From Eulemur rufifrons (lineage: Eukaryota > Chordata > Mammalia > Primates > Lemuridae): a DNA stretch of 64,000 bases. A program made the translations under genes and the position numbers. The notes below the pieces were generated by a model. It ran no database searches. It had not been told where the DNA came from and was given only the letters and a program-made list of their open reading frames with translations. The DNA is taken from positions 528,501 to 592,500 of the forward strand of contig NW_027182887.1 in NCBI RefSeq assembly GCF_041146395.1, read 5' to 3'. Below, piece after piece: positions 52,461 through 63,533 of this stretch (positions are counted from its first letter, which is position 1; the number at the start of each line of letters is the position of its first letter).

Positions 52461-52610
52461 GAAAAGAGAGGAGAAAGAGAAGAGAAAAAAAAAAAAAGAA
52501 AAAAGAAAAGGAAAGAAAGGAAAGAAAGAGGAGAAAACGAAAGAGAAAAGAAAAAAAAGAAAAAGAAAAAAAAGAAAAAAAGAAAAAAAAAAAAGAAAAA
52601 AGAAAAGAAA
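52461..52610 (+). repeat. Polypurine (GAAA/A-rich) tract in L1 5'UTR
   Basis: 150 bp of A and G on + with a single C at about 52538, hence pyrimidine-only on the L1 strand. It is low complexity; the long apparent reading frames over it (Lys/Glu-rich one way, Phe/Ser-rich the other) are composition artefacts. Such mirror-rich purine tracts can form triplexes. Confidence 0.92.
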
Positions 52611-52645
52611 CGCAAAAAGCCAAACCAAAAAACACCAAAAACGCC

Positions 52646-52695
52646 AAAAATATGGAACGCTTCACGAATTTGCGTGTCATCCTTGCGCAGGGGCC

Positions 52696-52746
<51 letters not shown>

Positions 52747-52752
52747 GAGCAC
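52646..52752 (-). pseudogene. Complete U6 snRNA copy fused to L1
   Basis: The minus strand starts GTGCTCGCTTCGGCAGCAC and runs for 107 nt through the ACAGAGA box (GATACAGAGAAGATTAGC) to TTCCATATTTTT. Compared by eye with the mammalian U6 I remember, I find no difference. It begins at the first U6 nucleotide next to the target duplicate and ends in five T where L1 begins. The U6 promoter elements (DSE, PSE, TATA) lie upstream of the gene in real U6 loci. Here that position is satellite DNA, so this is a retrocopy that is probably not transcribed by Pol III. Confidence 0.97.
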
Positions 52753-52768
52753 CCCTAACCCTAATTCT
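52753..52768 (+). repeat. Target-site duplication, right copy
   Basis: ccctaaccctaattct, abutting U6 nucleotide 1 and followed by aaaccgc, which restores the satellite sequence seen uninterrupted at 44561-44580. It is identical to the left copy. Confidence 0.96.
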
Positions 52769-54155
52769 AAACCGCTAACCCTAACCGTAACCCTACCTAC
52801 AACCCTAACACTGACAGTAACCCTTACTTCTAACCCCAACGCTATGCCTAACAAAAACCCTAACCCTTGACCCTAACCCTTCACCCTAACACCTAAGCCT
52901 TACCCTAACCCTTAACCCTAATCCTAATCCTAACCATTAAACCTAACCCTAGCTCTTAAAGCTAACCCTAAACCTTACCCTCACGACTAGACCTAACCCT
53001 GACACTAACCTAACACCTGACCTTAACCAGACCCCTAAATCTAACCCTGAACCCTATCCCTAACCCTAGCAGTAAACTTTAACCCTAAACCTAAGCCCAA
53101 CCCGTAACCCTAATCCTATCCTTTTACCCTAAACCTAACCCCTATACCTCACCCTAACTCTAACCCCAATCCTAATTCTAAACATACCCCTTCAGAAAAC
53201 ACTAACTCCTAACAGCTAACCCTAACACTAACCAAAAACCCTAATCACTAATCCCTAACCCTAACGCTTAACCTTTACCCTAACGGTTAACCCTCACCCC
53301 AAATCTTAACACTGACCCTAACCTTAACCTTTAACTCTAAGCCTAACCCTTAACCCTACAGTAAGGAAGACCCTTAATGCTTATGGTATCCCTTATCCCT
53401 AACCCTAACACTACAGCTAAAAATAACCCTAACCTTTGATCCTTAAACCTAACCCCTAACACTTACTTTAACCCCAAACCCTAACCCTAATCCTAAGCAT
53501 TAAACCTAATCCTATCTCTTAACCCTAACGCTAGCCCTTACCCTAACGCCTAGATCTAACCCTAAATCTAACCTACCGCCTAATCCTAACCTTAAGCCCT
53601 AATGCTAACTCTAACACTGAACCCTAAACCTACCCGTAACCCTTAACACTAACCCTATCTGTCAACCTTAACCCTGACCCTAACCATTACCCGCACCAAA
53701 GCATTTAACCCTGAACCTACCCCTAATCCTTAATGATAACCCTAACACTAAACCCTAACCCTAAGCCCAACACTTATTCCTAATCCTATCCCTTAACCCT
53801 AACCATAATGCTAACCCCTAAACGTAACCCTCACCGTGACCAGTAAACCTAACCCTAACCTCTAACACAAACCATAGCACATAACTCTAACCCTAAAACG
53901 AGCCCTAAACCTAACCCTAACCCCTAACTCTTAAGCTTAACCCTAAGCGTTAACTCTCACGCTAACCTTTAATCCTAACCCTAATCCTAATCTTCAACCC
54001 TAAACCTAACACTTAACCCTAACCCTGTACCAAACCCTAACCCCTCATCTTAACCCTAACCGTAAACCTCAACCCTAAAAAAAAGTGTAACCGTTAAACC
54101 TAAGAGTAACCTTTACCCTAACCCTAAGCCCTAACCCTAAGCCCTCACCCTAACA

Positions 54156-56032
54156 CTAAACTTCATCCTTAACCCTAACCAGAATCCTAACCCTAAATCT
54201 AATTCTCAGACTTCTTGCTTTCTTAGAGTTTAGAAAGCCTGCAATCCTCCCATGCCATGCGTGAAAGGAGGCTCTACCACTGTGTCCTGCATGAAACCCA
54301 CGGGCCCATACCCAGAGTATGATAGAGTGGGTTCCCGGGTACAATCCCAGCCCCCTAAACTCCCCCCGCCCGCCTAATGCAGACAGGGCCCGTGCGCTAA
54401 GCATAAACAATACCTTTACCAGATAACCCTAACCCTGAACATAACACCCAACCCTGTTCCTATTTCTCCCCTTAACACGTAAACCTCACCGTGCGCCTAA
54501 CTTTAACCTCTTATCCTAACGTTAATGCATAACCCATTTCCTGAGAACAACCCCTATCCCATAATTCTAACCCTATCTCCTAGTCATCACTGTGACACCT
54601 AATCCCTAACCCTAATTCTAAACCGCTAACCCTAACCGTAACCCTACCTACAACCCTAACACTGACAGTAACCCTTACTTCTAACCCCAACGCAATGCCT
54701 AACAAAAACCCTAACCCTTGACCCTAACCCTTCACCCTCACCCCTAAGCCTTACCCTAACCCTTAACCCTAATCCTAATCCTAACCACTAAATCTAACCC
54801 TAGGTCTTAAAGCTAACCCTAAACCTTACCCTCACGACTAGACCTAACCCTGACACTAACCTAACACCTAACCCTAACCAGAACCCCTAAAGCTAACCCT
54901 GAACCCTATCCCTAACCCTAGCAGTGAACTTTAACCCTAAACCTAAGCCCAACCCGTAACCCTAATCCTATCCTTTTACCCTAAAACTAACCCCTAAACC
55001 TAACCCCTATACCTCACCCTAACTCTAACCCCAATCCTAATTCTAACCATACCCCTTCAGAAAACAGTAACTCCTAACCGCTAACCCTAACACTAACCAA
55101 AAACCCTAATCACTAATCCCTAACCCTAACACTTAACCTTTACCCTAACCGTTAACCCTCACCCTAAATCTTAACACTGACCCTAACCTTAACCTTTAAC
55201 TCTAAGCCTAACCCTTAACCCTACAGTAAGGAAGACCCTTAATGCTAATGGGATCCCTTATCCCTAACCCTAACACTACAGCTAAAAATAACCCTAGCCT
55301 TGGATCCTTAAACCTAACCCCTAACACTTAATTTAACCCCAAACCCTAACCCTAATCCTAAGCATTAAACCTAACCCTATCTCTTAACCCTAACGCTAGC
55401 CCTTACCCTAACGCCTAGATCTAACCCTAAATTGAACCTACCGCCTAATCCTAACCTTAAGCCCTAATGCTAACTCTAACCCTGAACCCTAAACCTACCC
55501 GTAACCCTTAACACTAACCCTATCCGTGAACCTTAACCCTGACGCTAACCATTACCCGCACCCAAGCATTTAACCCTGACCCTAACCCTAATCCTTAATG
55601 CTAACCCTAAGACTAAACCCTAACCCTAAGCCCAACACTTAACCCTAATCCTATCCCTTAACCCTAACCCTAACCCTAATGCTAACCCCTAAACGTAACC
55701 CTAACCGTCTCCAGTAAACCTAACCCTAACCGCTAACACAAACCATAGCACATAACTCTAACCCTAAAACTAACACTAACCCTAAACCTAACCCTAAACC
55801 CTAACTCTTAACCTTAACCCTAAGCGTTAACTCTCACGCTAACCTTTAATCCTAACCCTAATCCTATCTTCAACACTAAACCTAATACTTAACTCTAACG
55901 CTGTACCAAACCCTAAACCCTCATCTTAACCCTAACCATAAACCTCAACCCTAAACCACAGTGGAACCGTTAAACCTAAGAGTAACCTTTAGCCCTAACC
56001 CTAATCCCTAACCCTAAGCCCTCACCCTAACA
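54156..56032. repeat. 1.86-kb satellite unit 15
   Basis: 1,877 bp with an intact type A core (about 54200-54410). The flank on its left is the subtype also found left of 40377. The part after about 54.42 kb begins the first copy of a two-unit duplication. Confidence 0.9.
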
Positions 56033-58170
56033 CTAAACTTCATCCTTAACCCTAACCATAATCCTAACCCTAAATCTAATTCTCAGACTTCTTGCTTTCT
56101 TAGAGTTTAGAAAGCCTGCAATCCACCCATGCCATGCGTGAAAGGAGGCTCTACCACTGTGTCCTGCATGAAACCCACGGGCCCATACCCAGAGTATGAT
56201 AGAATGGGTTCCCGGGTACAATCCCAGCCCCCTAAACTCCCCCCGCACGCCTAATGCACACAGGGCCCGTGCACTAAGCATAAACAATACCTTTAACAGA
56301 TAACCCTAACCCTGAACATAACACCCAACCCTGTTCCTATTTCTCCCCTTAACACGTAAACCTCACCGTGCGCCTAACTTTAACCTCTTATCCTAACGTT
56401 AATGCATAACCCATTTCTTGAGAACAACCCCTATCCCATAATTCTAACCCTATCTCCTAGTCATCACTGTGACACCTAATCCCTAACCCTAATTCTAAAC
56501 CGCTAACCCTAACCGTAACCCTACCTACAACCCTAACACTGACAGTAACCCTTACTTCTAACCCCAACGCTATGCCTAACAAAAACCCTAACCCTTGACC
56601 CTAACCCTTCACCCTAACCCCTAAACCTTACCCTAACCCTTAACCCTAATCCTAATCCTAACCATTAAACCTAACCCTAGCTCTTAAAGCTAACCCTAAA
56701 CCTTACCCTCACGACTAGACCTAACCCTGACACTAACCTAACACCTAACCCTAACCAGAACCCCTAAAGCTAACCCTGAACCCATCCCTAACCCTAGCAG
56801 TAAACTTTAACCCTAAACCTAAGCCCAACCCGTAACCCTAATCCTATCCTTTTACCCCAAAACTAACCCCTAAACCTAACCCCTATACCTCACCCTAACT
56901 TTAACCCCAATCCTAATTCTAACCATACCCCTTCAGAAAACACTAACTCCTAACCGCTAACCCTAACACTAACCAAAATCCCTAATCACTAATCAGTAAC
57001 CCTAATGCTTAACCTTTACCCTAACTGTTAACCCTCACCCTAAATCTTAACACTGACCCTAACCTTAACCTTTAACTCTAAGCCTAACCCTTAACCCTAC
57101 AGTAAGGAAGACCCTTAATGCTAATGGGATCCCTTATCCCTAACCTAACACTACAGCTAAAAATAACCCTAACCTTTGATCCTTAAACCTAACCCCTAAC
57201 ACTTACTTTAACCCCAAACCCTAACCCTAATCCTAAGCATTAAACCTAACCCTATCTCTTAACCCTAACGCTAGCCCTTACCCTAACGCCTAGATCTAAC
57301 CCTAAGTCTAACCTACCGCCTAATCCTAACCTTAAGCCCTAATGCTAACTCTAACCCTGAACCCTAAACCTACCCGTAACCCTTAACACTAACCCTATCC
57401 GTGAACCTTAACCCTGACCCTAACCATTACCCGCACCCAAGCATTTAACCCTGACCCTAACCCTAATCCTTAATGCTAACCCTAACACTAAACCCTAACC
57501 CTAAGCCCAACACTTATCCCTAATCCTATCCCTTAACCCTAACCCTAACCCTAATGCTACCCCCTAAACGTAACCCTAACCGTGACAAGTAAACCTAACC
57601 CTAACCTCTAACACAAAGCGTAGCACATAACTCTAACCCTAAAACTAACACTAACCCTAAACCTAACCCTAAACCCTAACTCTTAACCTTAACCCTAAGC
57701 GTTAACTCTCACGCTAACCTTTAATCCTAACCCTAATCCTAATCTTCAACCCTAAACCTAACACTTAACCCTAACCCTGTACCAAACCCTAACCCCTCAT
57801 CTTAACCCTAACGGTAAACCTCAACCCTATACCAAAGTGTAACCATTAAACCTAAGAGTAACCTTTAACCCTAACCCTAATCCGTAACCCTAGAGCCCTC
57901 ACCCTAACACTAAACTTCATCCTTAACCCTAACCATAATCCTAACCCTAAATCTAATTCTCAGACTTCTTGCTTTCTTAGAGTTTAGAAAGCCTGCAATC
58001 CTCCCATGCCATGCGTGAAAGGAGGCTCTACCTCTGCGTCCTGCATGAAACCCACGGGCTCATACCCAGAGTATGAGAGAGTGGGTTCCCGGGTACAATC
58101 CCAGCCCCCTAAACTCCCCCCGCCCGCCCAATGCAGACAGGGCCCGTGCGCTAAGCATAAACAATACCTT
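54420..58170. repeat. 3,754-bp two-unit tandem duplication, copy 1 (limits approximate)
   Basis: Sequence here recurs 3,754 bp to the right, including rare variants such as cgcaatgcctaac (54692/58446), ccactaaatctaaccctag (54784/58538) and the stop-bearing core (58060/61814). The left limit lies between about 54,416 and 54,690 because the core at 54156 does not share the changes of the core at 57910. Confidence 0.8.
56033..57909. repeat. 1.86-kb satellite unit 16
   Basis: 1,877 bp. The sequence before its core carries 'cctaatacttaactctaacg', shared with the flanks at about 43965 and 59637. The core has cgcacgcctaatgcacacagg changes, shared with the unit at 59787. Confidence 0.9.
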
Positions 58171-59786
58171 TAACAGATAACCCTAACCCTGAACATAACA
58201 CCCAACCCTGTTCCTATTTCTCCCCTTAACACGTAAACCTCACCGTGCGCCTAACTTTAACCTCTTATCCTAACGTTAATGCATAACCCATTTCCTGAGA
58301 ACAACCCCTATCCCATAATTCTAACCCTATCTCCTAGTAATCACTGTGACACCTAATCCCTAACCCTAATTCTAAACCGCTAACCCTAACCGTAACCCTA
58401 CCTACAACCCTAACACTGACAGTAACCCTTACTTCTAACCCCAACGCAATGCCTAACAAAAACCCTAACCCTTGACCCTAACCCTTCACCCTCACCCCTA
58501 AGCCTTACCCTAACCCTTAACCCTAATCCTAATCCTAACCACTAAATCTAACCCTAGCTCTTAAAGCTAACCCTAAACCTTACCCTCACGACTAGACCTA
58601 ACCCTGACACTAACCTAACACCTAACCCTAACCAGAACCCCTAAAGCTAACCCTGAACCCTATCCCTAACCCTAGCAGTGAACTTTAACCCTAAACCTAA
58701 GCCCAACCCGTAACCCTAATCCTATCCTTTTACCCTAAAACTAACCCCTAAACCTAACCCCTATACCTCACCCTAACTCTAACCCCAATCCTAATTCTAA
58801 CCATACCCCTTGAGAAAACAGTAACTCCTAACCGCTAACCCTAACACTAACCAAAAACCCTAATCACTAATCCCTAACCCTAACACTTAACCTTTACCCT
58901 AACCGTTAACCCTCACCCTAAATCTTAACACTGACCCTAACCTTCACCTTTAACTCTAAGCCTAACCCTTAACCCTACAGTAAGGAAGACCCTTAATGCT
59001 AATGGGATCCCTTATCCCTAACCCTAACACTACAGCTAAAAATAACCCTAGCCTTGGATCCTTAAACCTAACCCCTAACACTTACTTTAACCCCAAACCC
59101 TAACCCTAATCCTAAGCATTAAACCTAACCCTATCTCTTAACCCTAACGCTAGCCCTTACCCTAACGCCTAGATCTAACCCTAAATCGAACCTACCACCT
59201 AATCCTAACCTTAAGCCCTAATGCTAACTCTAACCCTGAACCCTAAACCTACCCGTAACCCTTAACACTAACCCTATCCGTGAACCTTAACCCTGACGCT
59301 AACCATTACCCGCACCCAAGCATTTAACCCTGACCCTAAACCTAATCCTTAATGCTAACCCTAAGACTAAACCCTAACCCTAAGCCCAACACTTAACCCT
59401 AATCCTATCCCTTAACCCTAACCCTAACCCTAATGCTAACCCCTAAACGTAACCCTAACCGTCTCCAGTAAACCTAACCCTAACCGCTAACACAAACCAT
59501 AGCACATAACTCTAACCCTAAAACTAACACTAACCCTAAACCTAACCCTAAACCCTAACTCTTAACCTTAACCCTAAGCGTTAACTCTCACGCTAACCTT
59601 TAATCCTAACCCTAATCCTATCTTCAACACTAAACCTAATACTTAACTCTAACGCTGTACCAAACCCTAACCCCTCATCTTAACCCTAACCATAAACCTC
59701 AACCCTAAACCACAGTGGAACCGTTAAACCTAAGAGTAACCTTTAGCCCTAACCCTAATCCCTAACCCTAAGCCCTCACCCTAACA
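57910..59786. repeat. 1.86-kb satellite unit 17 (core frame stopped)
   Basis: 1,877 bp. The core reads gggctcatac (T at 58060) where most units read gggcccatac. On the minus strand this turns a Trp codon into TGA, so the 84-codon frame is absent. It also has cctctgcgtcc and gagagagtggg changes. Confidence 0.9.
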
Positions 59787-61920
59787 CTAAACTTCATCCT
59801 TAACCCTAACCATAATCCAAACCCTAAATCTAATTCTCAGACTTGTTGCTTTCTTAGAGTTTAGAAAGCCTGCAATCCTCCCATGCCATGCGTGAAAGGA
59901 GGCTCTACCACTGTGTCCTGCATGAAACCCACGGGCCCATACCCAGAGTATGATAGAGTGGGTTCCCGGGTACAATCCCAGCCCCCTAAACTCCCCCCGC
60001 ACGCCTAATGCACACAGGGCCCGTGCGCTAAGCATAAACAATACCTTTAACAGATAACCCTAACCCTGAACATAACACCCAACCCTGTTCCTATTTCTCC
60101 CCTTAACACGTAAACCTCACCGTGCGCCTAACTTTAACCTCTTATCCTAACGTTAATGCATAACCCATTTCTTGAGAACAACCCCTATCCCATAATTCTA
60201 ACCCTATCTCCTAGTCATCACTGTGACACCTAATCCCTAACCCTAATTCTAAACCGCTAACCCTAACCCTAACCCTACCTACAACCCTAACACTGACAGT
60301 AACCCTTACTTCTAACCCCAACGCTATGCCTAACAAAAACCCTAACCCTTGACCCTAACCCTTCACCCTAACCCCTAAACCTTACCCTAACCCTTAACCC
60401 TAATCCTAATCCTAACCATTAAACCTAACCCTAGCTCTTAAAGCTAACCCTAAACCTTACCCTCACGACTAGACCTAACCCTGACACTAACCTAACACCT
60501 AACCCTAACCAGAACCCCTAAAGCTAACCCTGAACCCATCCCTAACCCTAGCAGTAAACTTTAACCCTAAACCTAAGCCCAACCCGTAACCCTAATCCTA
60601 TCCTTTTACCCCAAAACTAACCCCTAAACCTAACCCCTATACCTCACCCTAACTCTAACCCCAATCCTAATTCTAACCATACCCCTTCAGAAAACACTAA
60701 CTCCTAACCGCTAACCCTAACACTAACCAAAATCCCTAATCACTAATCCCTAACCCTAATGCTTAACCTTTACCCTAACTGTTAACCCTCACCCTAAATC
60801 TTAACACTGACCCTAACCTTAACCTTTAACTCTAAGCCTAACCCTTAACCCTACAGTAAGGAAGACCCTTAATGCTAATGGGATCCCTTATCCCTAACCC
60901 TAACACTACAGCTAAAAATAACCCTAACCTTTGATCCTTAAACCTAACCCCTAACACTTACTTTAACCCCAAACCCTAACCCTAATCCTAAGCATTAAAC
61001 CTAACCCTATCTCTTAACCCTAACGCTAGCCCTTACCCTAACGCCTAGATCTAACCCTAAATCTAACCTACCGCCTAATCCTAACCTTAAGCCCTAATGC
61101 TAACTCTAACCCTGAACCCTAAACCTACCCGTAACCCTTAACACTAACCCTATCCGTGAACCTTAACCCTGACCCTAACCATTACCCGCACCCAAGCATT
61201 TAACCCTGACCCTAACCCTAATCCTTAATGCTAACCCTAACACTAAACCCTAATCCTAAGCCCAACACTTATCCCTAATCCTATCCCTTAACCCTAACCC
61301 TAACCCTAATGCTACCCCCTAAACGTAACCCTAACCGTGACAAGTAAACCTAACCCTAACCTCTAACACAAAGCGTAGCACATAACTCTAACCCTAAAAC
61401 TAACACTAACCCTAAACCTAACCCTAAACCCTAACTCTTAACCTTAACCCTAAGCGTTAACTCTCACGCTAACCTTTAATCCTAACCCTAATCCTAATCT
61501 TCAACCCTAAACCTAACACTTAACCCTAACCCTGTACCAAACCCTAACCCCTCATCTTAACCCTAACGGTAAACCTCAACCCTATACCAAAGTGTAACCA
61601 TTAAACCTAAGAGTAACCTTTAACCCTAACCCTAATCCGTAACCCTAAGCCCTCACCCTAACACTAAACTTCATCCTTAACCCTAACCATAATCCTAACC
61701 CTAAATCTAATTCTCAGACTTCTTGCTTTCTTAGAGTTTAGAAAGCCTGCAATCCTCCCATGCCATGCGTGAAAGGAGGCTCTACCTCTGCGTCCTGCAT
61801 GAAACCCACTGGCTCATACCCAGAGTATGAGAGAGTGGGTTCCCGGGTACAATCCCAGCCCCCTAAACTCCCCCCGCCCGCCCAATGCAGACAGGGCCCG
61901 TGCGCTAAGCATAAACAATA
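58171..61920. repeat. 3,754-bp two-unit tandem duplication, copy 2 (limits approximate)
   Basis: Second copy of about 54420-58170. Only occasional single-base differences were seen (for example 54807 g versus 58561 c in ccctag-tc). It ends where the right flank diverges after about 61.92 kb. Confidence 0.8.
59787..61663. repeat. 1.86-kb satellite unit 18 (copy of unit 16)
   Basis: 1,877 bp, 3,754 bp to the right of unit 16 and sharing its private changes (cgcacgcctaatgcacacag). Confidence 0.9.
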
Positions 61921-63533
61921 CCTTTAACAGATAACCCTAACCCTGAACATAACACCCAACCCTGTTCCTATTTCTCCCCTTAACACGTAAACCTCACCGT
62001 GCGCCTAACTTTAACCTCTTATCCTAACGTTAATGCATAACCCATTTCCTGAGAGCAACCCCTATCCCATAATTCTAACCCTATCTCCTAGTCATCACTG
62101 TGACACCTAATCCCTAACCCTAATTCTAAACCGCTAACCCTAACCGTAACCCTACCTACAACCCTGACACTGACAGTAACCCTTACTTCTAACCCCAACG
62201 CTATGCCTAACAAAAACCCTAACCCTTCACCCTAACCCCTAAGCCTTACCCTAACCCTTAACCCTAATCCTAATCCTAACCATTAAACCTAACCCTAGCT
62301 CTTAAAGCTAACCCTAAACCTTACCCTCACGACTAGACCTAACGCTGACACTAACCTAAAACCTAACCCTAACCAGAACCCCTAAAGCTAACCCTGAACC
62401 CTATCCCTAACCCTAGTAGTAAACTTTAACCCTAAACCTAAGCCCAACCCGTAACCCTAATCCTATCCTTTTACCCTAAAACTAACCCCTAAACCTAACC
62501 CCTATACCTCACCCTAACTCTAACCCCAATCCTAATTCTAACCATACCCCTTCAGAAAACAGTAACTCCTAACCGCTAACCCTAACACTAACCAAAAACC
62601 CTAATCACTAATCCCTAACCCTAACGCTTAACCTTTACCCTAACCGTTAACCCTCACCCTAAATCTTAACACTGACCCTAACCTGAACCTTTAACTCTAA
62701 GCCTAACCCTTAACCCTACAGTAAGGAAGACCCTTAATGCTAATGGGATCCCTTATCCCTAACCCTAACACTACAGCTAAAAATAACCCTAACCTTGAAT
62801 CCTTAAACCTAACCCCTAACACTTACTTTAACCCCAAACCCTAACCCTAATCCTAAGCATTAAACCTAACCCTGTATCTTAACCCTAACGATAGCCCTTA
62901 CCCGAACGCCTAGATCTAACCCTAAATCGAACCTACCGCCTAATCCTAACCTTAAGCCCTAATGCTAACTCTAACCCTGAACCCTAAACCTACCCGTAAC
63001 CCTTAACACTAACCCTGTCCGTGAACCTTAACCCTGACCCTAACCATTACCCGCACCCAGGCATTTAACCCTGACCCTACCCCTAGTCCTTAATGATAAC
63101 CCTAACACTAAACCCTAACCCTAAGGCCAACACTTAACCGTAATCCTATCCCTTAAACCTAACCCTAACCCTAACCCTAATGCTAACCCCTAAACGTAAC
63201 CCTAACCGTGAACAGTAAACCTAACCCTACCTCTAACACAAACCATAGCACATAACTCTAACCCTAAAATGAACCCTAACCCTAAACCTAACCCTAAACC
63301 CTAACACTTAACCTTAACCCTAAGCGTTAACTCTCACGCTATCCTATAATCCTAACCCTAATCCTAATCTTCAACCCTAAACCTTACACTTAACCCTAAC
63401 CCTGTACCAAACCCTAACCCCTCATCTTAACCCTAACCGTAAACCTCAACCCTAAACCAAAGTGTAACCGTTAAACCTAAGACTAACCTTTAACTCTAAC
63501 CCTAATCCCTAACCCTAAGCCCTCACCCTAACA
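61664..63533. repeat. 1.86-kb satellite unit 19 (copy of unit 17, frame stopped)
   Basis: 1,870 bp. It repeats the stop-creating T (61814) exactly 3,754 bp from 58060. Its right part departs from unit 17 after about 61.92 kb. Confidence 0.9.

Larger units (their letters stand above)
51683..52645 (-). promoter_or_regulatory. L1 5'UTR (presumed internal promoter)
   Basis: 963 bp between U6 and the ORF1 start. L1 5'UTRs of this length carry an internal Pol II promoter. I cannot identify specific factor sites here and the lineage-specific sequence is not familiar. It includes a (TTTG)n microsatellite on + at 52016-52038 and a 150-bp polypyrimidine tract on the L1 strand near its 5' end. The first L1 bases after U6 on the L1 strand are GGCGTTTTTGG; starting with G residues fits a genuine L1 5' terminus, so truncation is unlikely or minimal. 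Confidence 0.75.
46454..52752 (-). mobile_element. Near-full-length L1 retrotransposon with a U6 snRNA at its 5' end
   Basis: A 6.3-kb minus-strand insertion. In L1 sense order it holds the complete U6 (52752-52646), the L1 5'UTR (52645-51683), ORF1, a 39-bp spacer, ORF2, the 3'UTR and the poly(A). A perfect 16-bp target-site duplication flanks it, and the inferred first nick on the + strand is TTCT/AA, close to the L1 endonuclease preference TTTT/AA. Both ORFs are open. Sequence composition changes abruptly at both ends. It is present in only one of about 20 units, so it entered after the array had formed. Confidence 0.97.
45972..54155. repeat. 1.86-kb satellite unit 14, split by the L1 insertion
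   Basis: 8,184 bp in all. Removing 6,299 bp of insert and one 16-bp target duplicate leaves 1,869 bp, a normal unit length. The left part (45972-46453) holds the type A core, whose frame is shifted by small changes near 46022-46035. The right part (52753-54155) holds the BamHI-type island, here degenerate (ttatggtatccc at about 53381). Confidence 0.9.

Noticed and set aside
52646..52752. Functional U6 gene
   Set aside because: The RNA-coding part is complete, but the distal and proximal sequence elements and TATA box needed upstream are replaced by satellite; the element is inside an L1 target duplication.
52298..52778. Lys/Glu-rich plus-strand and Phe/Ser-rich minus-strand frames
   Set aside because: Both are produced by the polypurine tract at 52461-52610 and run across the L1-U6 junction; composition artefacts.
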